Of a stretch of DNA of 63,030 bases, positions 60,545 through 63,030 are shown one piece after another. Under the pieces are notes generated by a model. It made no database searches. It saw only the letters and a program-made list of their open reading frames with translations, and was not told the origin of the DNA. The translations under genes were made by a program, and so were the position numbers. Within the stretch, counting starts at the first letter, position 1. Each line of letters starts with the position of its first letter. Source of the DNA: Solobacterium sp. (lineage in GTDB: Bacteria > Bacillota_I > Bacilli_A > Erysipelotrichales > Erysipelotrichaceae); contig JAILLA010000061.1 of NCBI GenBank assembly GCA_024693325.1, positions 1 to 63,030 of the forward strand, written 5' to 3'.

Positions 60545-61196
60545 TATAACCTGCAGTCACTGTGGGTTTACAGACACGGTCTCACTGTATGCATGGATCG
60601 ATCCTAACCATACACCGGAGCTGAAGGATCAGCTGCTGGACGGATCCTTGTTCAGTCATACCTGCAGAAAATGCGGAATGACAGCAGGACTGATCTATCC
60701 TCTGCTGTATCATGATTCAGAACAGAAATTTATGGTACAGCTCATGGATTCCTTTACGGAAGATCCGTTTGAACAGGCGCTGTCGATCATGTCGGAAGAA
60801 GATGAACTGAGAGAACATGCAGCCAGAAAGAACTACCGGATGCGTACGTGTATCCATCCTAATGACATGATCGAAAAGATCCTGATCTTTGATCAGCATC
60901 TTGATGACCGCGTGCTCGAACTTGAAAAACTCTCAGCAGCAGTCTCACTGATGATGGAAAATCCACAGCTCCACGTAGAAGGAATGTATTATTCGCCATC
61001 CGATCAAGAGGACGGATTTGTCGTTATGACAGAAGATGGATTTGCCGGAGAAACAGAACTGGACAGGGTACTATACCATAAGATCGAACAGGAAACACTC
61101 CCGATGCTGGATGAAGAAATTCTTTCCAAAACCAGGATCGATCATGAATGGGCAGTCAAAGCAATGAATATGAAAAAGAGCAGAAGGCGTTCATAA
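60522..61196 (+). CDS. CpXC-domain protein
   Basis: 224 residues from the ATG preceded by GAGGAGAA. Two CxxC pairs (ITCSHCG at about 9-15 and HTCRKCG at about 49-55) form the zinc-binding CpXC domain, with the typical LKDQLLDGSLFSHTC between them. The rest is helical and acidic. Function unknown for the family. Its end overlaps the left arm of a bidirectional terminator. Third gene of the small operon starting at 58949. Confidence 0.8.
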   Translation: MEQKQKLDITCSHCGFTDTVSLYAWIDPNHTPELKDQLLDGSLFSHTCRKCGMTAGLIYPLLYHDSEQKFMVQLMDSFTEDPFEQALSIMSEEDELREHAARKNYRMRTCIHPNDMIEKILIFDQHLDDRVLELEKLSAAVSLMMENPQLHVEGMYYSPSDQEDGFVVMTEDGFAGETELDRVLYHKIEQETLPMLDEEILSKTRIDHEWAVKAMNMKKSRRRS

Positions 61197-61212
61197 TAAC
61201 CTTCTGCTTTTT
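61179..61212. terminator. Bidirectional terminator between the CpXC and M20 genes
   Basis: Stem AGCAGAAGG/CCTTCTGCT with T-runs on both strands. The left arm lies in the end of the CpXC coding region. Confidence 0.82.
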
Positions 61213-61214
61213 GA

Positions 61215-62600
61215 TCATTTCAGTGAACTGTAATCAAGTTTTGGAAGATTCAGCGATCTCTGATATTTCCAGAATTCTTCAGTAACTTCAGGGTGTGTGA
61301 AAATATCATAAGCACCCTGAACCAGAGCTTTGTATCCGAAGATACCGGCTTTCTGTCCGAGAGCTGTTCCTGCACAGCATGTCATACCCCAATGATGTCC
61401 GGGACCACCGAGCAGATTTCCCATACCTGAGGAATGCATGGTAGGGCAGATATAACTCATGTAGGAAGCATCTGTTGCAGAGCTCTTAACGCCGTCCTTA
61501 TGATCATGGAATTCTGAAATGTGCATCGGCATGACTTTATCAAAATCTTCCGGCGCTTCTTTCTCCAGAACACTCTTGTAAAGATCTCTTGCGAACTGCT
61601 GTTCTTCCGCAGTATATTCAAGATCAGGCAGTTTTAATGCTGAATTATACAGGAACTGACAGAGCGGAATGTTGTAGATCAGATCCGGCATCGTCATATT
61701 GATATGTTTTTCGACAGTTGTTTCTGTCATCATAGCAGCACCGTCAGCTACTTTGCAGGCACGCTCATAGATCTCTTTTGCACCTTCCATTCCGCTCTTT
61801 GAACGGAAGAAATAACGGACAGCGGCGTAGTCAGGCACTACGTTCGGTGCCAGTCCGCCTGCAGTAATGCAGTAATGGATATAGGAACCGGGTTTTACGT
61901 GTTCTCTCATGAACTCGCATCCCATGTTCATCAACTGAACTGCATCCAGTGCAGAACGTCCGTTCCAGGGCTGACCTGCCGCATGAGCAGTCTTCCCATA
62001 GAATCTGAATTCTACATCATAGATCGCGACGCTGTCTCTGGGATCATAGTCAAGTTCACAGGATCCGGGATGCCACATCAGTGCAACATCCATATCATCA
62101 AATAAGCCGTCTTTTGCCAGCCATCCTTTACCGACCCCGATCTCTTCAGCAGGAGCTTCAATAAAGCGCAACGTTCCCTGCAGATGATCTTTCTCCATCG
62201 CATATTTCAGGGCACAGGCAGCAGCTGCGGATCCGCCAGCCATGATACAATGCCCGCATCCATGCCCCGGGCCTTCTTTAGGGTCTCTGTATGGATTATC
62301 GTTCTGTCCGAGACCCGGCAGGGCATCCAGTTCACCGATAATACCAATAACAGGTTTGCCGCTTCCGAATTCCGCAATTACAGCATTCGGACGTGCTTCC
62401 GGATTATCATAATCTTCTGCGCATCTGAGTTCCACGTGGTCAAATCCATGAGTTTTGACAAATTCCGCGCATATCTTTGCTGCATAAGGTGTTTCAAGAC
62501 CAAGTTCAGGGTGCTCCCATACATCACGCATCAGTTTTTTGATATCGGCGTCATTCTGTTCATACCACTCAGCGATCCATTTGTTTATTGTTTCTGTCAT
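61215..62600 (-). CDS. M20-family metallohydrolase (AbgB-like)
   Basis: 461 residues of the M20D group, close to AbgB (subunit of p-aminobenzoyl-glutamate hydrolase). The zinc motif is GPGHGCGHCIMAGGSAAA (about 108-125), with PAEEIGVGKGWLA (about 149) and HPGSCE for the catalytic acid and ligand. The dimerisation domain begins at about 190 (YGKTAHAAGQPWNGRSALDA) and the last His is in SGMGNLLGGPGHHWGMTC. It removes an amide-linked group from a small substrate. ATG preceded by CGGAGG. Confidence 0.88.
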   Translation of the reverse strand: MTETINKWIAEWYEQNDADIKKLMRDVWEHPELGLETPYAAKICAEFVKTHGFDHVELRCAEDYDNPEARPNAVIAEFGSGKPVIGIIGELDALPGLGQNDNPYRDPKEGPGHGCGHCIMAGGSAAAACALKYAMEKDHLQGTLRFIEAPAEEIGVGKGWLAKDGLFDDMDVALMWHPGSCELDYDPRDSVAIYDVEFRFYGKTAHAAGQPWNGRSALDAVQLMNMGCEFMREHVKPGSYIHYCITAGGLAPNVVPDYAAVRYFFRSKSGMEGAKEIYERACKVADGAAMMTETTVEKHINMTMPDLIYNIPLCQFLYNSALKLPDLEYTAEEQQFARDLYKSVLEKEAPEDFDKVMPMHISEFHDHKDGVKSSATDASYMSYICPTMHSSGMGNLLGGPGHHWGMTCCAGTALGQKAGIFGYKALVQGAYDIFTHPEVTEEFWKYQRSLNLPKLDYSSLK

Positions 62601-62695
62601 AAATCCTCCGAAAATAATAAAGATATTTTACAGTTAAAAATCTGCAAGCTACGTGTCTTAGGATATGAAACAGACATACATCAGGGAAATTACTG

Positions 62696-62793
62696 AAAAA
62701 TCATGAAAATTTCATCTGATTTTTAAAATCCTTCGTGGAATCATGATCTCTTTGTCCGTATATTTTAGTGTCTGACATAACGGAACATCCGTT
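62696..62793 (+). mobile_element. Probable left end of an IS605/IS200-type element
   Basis: Between the M20 gene and tnpB are two hairpins: AAATCA..TGAAA/TTTCA..TGATTT near 62697-62722 and AACGGA/TCCGTT at 62779-62793. Subterminal hairpins are usual at IS605-family ends. The exact end cannot be set from one side only. Confidence 0.4.
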
Positions 62794-62822
62794 CTGCTGA
62801 GACAGTGAAAGGAGATACTGCC

Positions 62823-63030
62823 ATGAAGAGATTTAAAGCTTTGAAAATGCGGATCTATCCGACAGATGAGCAGATATCTGTCATCAGAGAGACATTCGGC
62901 TCCTGCAGATTCGTCTATAATCATATGCTTGAACGGTACATCAAAACCCTGAATCGACGTAATAAGCGTCTCTCATGTTTTGATATGCAGTATCTTCTTC
63001 CCGGTATGAAACACTATCTTCCCTGGCTCG
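62823..63030 (+). CDS. TnpB transposon-associated protein (partial)
   Basis: The first 69 codons lie in the window. The N-terminus FKALKMRIYPTDEQISVIRETFGSCRFVYNHML is the TnpB/OrfB helix-turn-helix start, recognised in pieces KMRIYPTDEQ, FGSCRFVYN and LPWL. TnpB is an RNA-guided nuclease carried by IS200/IS605 elements. The RuvC-like domain, zinc ribbon and guide RNA lie beyond the window end. AAGGAG precedes the ATG. No tnpA is seen upstream, so it could be a TnpB-only element. Confidence 0.88.
   Translation, partial: MKRFKALKMRIYPTDEQISVIRETFGSCRFVYNHMLERYIKTLNRRNKRLSCFDMQYLLPGMKHYLPWL

Overview
This is 63 kb of a low-to-middle GC Firmicute chromosome, carried mostly by core housekeeping genes. 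The gene set points to a single-membrane Gram-positive: GpsB, SepF, RecU, PBP1A, RNase Y, an RNase J2-like protein, DnaD, paired ParE/ParC, and strong AGGAGG ribosome binding sites. Several gene orders match those known from Bacillus: plsY next to parE-parC; yqeH-yhbY-(nadD)-yqeK-rsfS; recU-ponA next to gpsB-rnpB; pgsA-recA-rny; an rnjB-type gene before ftsK/spoIIIE; and rpsP-khpA-rimM-trmD. The mix of these orders, a likely MG284/MPN403-type small protein and the base composition fits Erysipelotrichia best. That placement is inference, not proof.

Layout. 0-11 kb: membrane proteases (HtrA, rhomboid) on the minus strand; a plus-strand run of SseB-like, GNAT-pyrophosphatase fusion, amidohydrolase-like, GNAT, hflX and M18 aminopeptidase; a MarR regulator with a palindromic operator; an esterase and plsY. 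11-18 kb: one long operon parE-parC-yqeH-yhbY-yqeK-rsfS (topoisomerase IV plus ribosome assembly). 18-25 kb: a thioredoxin-like membrane protein, dnaD-nth-esterase, a methyltransferase, and recU-ponA. 25-30 kb: gpsB, RNase P RNA, pgsA, recA, rny. 30-38.6 kb: ABC exporter, secreted-type nuclease, ferredoxin, miaB, rnjB-like, ftsK. 38.8-50 kb: ssb, a lipoprotein, ffh, two phosphosugar mutases around a nitroreductase, an MBL-fold protein, a membrane protein and a UvrD-type helicase. 50-52 kb: rpsP-khpA-rimM-trmD. 52-63 kb: a more accessory stretch with a HIRAN protein, WYL regulator, DUF3284-like, phosphoesterase, lipoprotein, HAD hydrolase, MG284-like protein, short SepF, a CW_7-repeat protein, an oxidoreductase/C39-like/CpXC cluster, an M20 peptidase and the start of a TnpB gene running off the end.

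The most notable signals are altered or reduced enzymes in ordinary-looking operons: a NadD relic that keeps both ends but lacks its middle, fused to YqeK; an amidohydrolase without its metal histidines; an RNase J with replaced metal ligands; and an MBL protein with a changed metal motif. Others are a protein with three cell-wall-binding CW_7 repeats but no signal peptide beside a SepF lacking its membrane helix, three genes that look leaderless or nearly so, and palindromes lying over the -35 boxes of rpsP and ssb. No clear novel defence or CRISPR system is visible.
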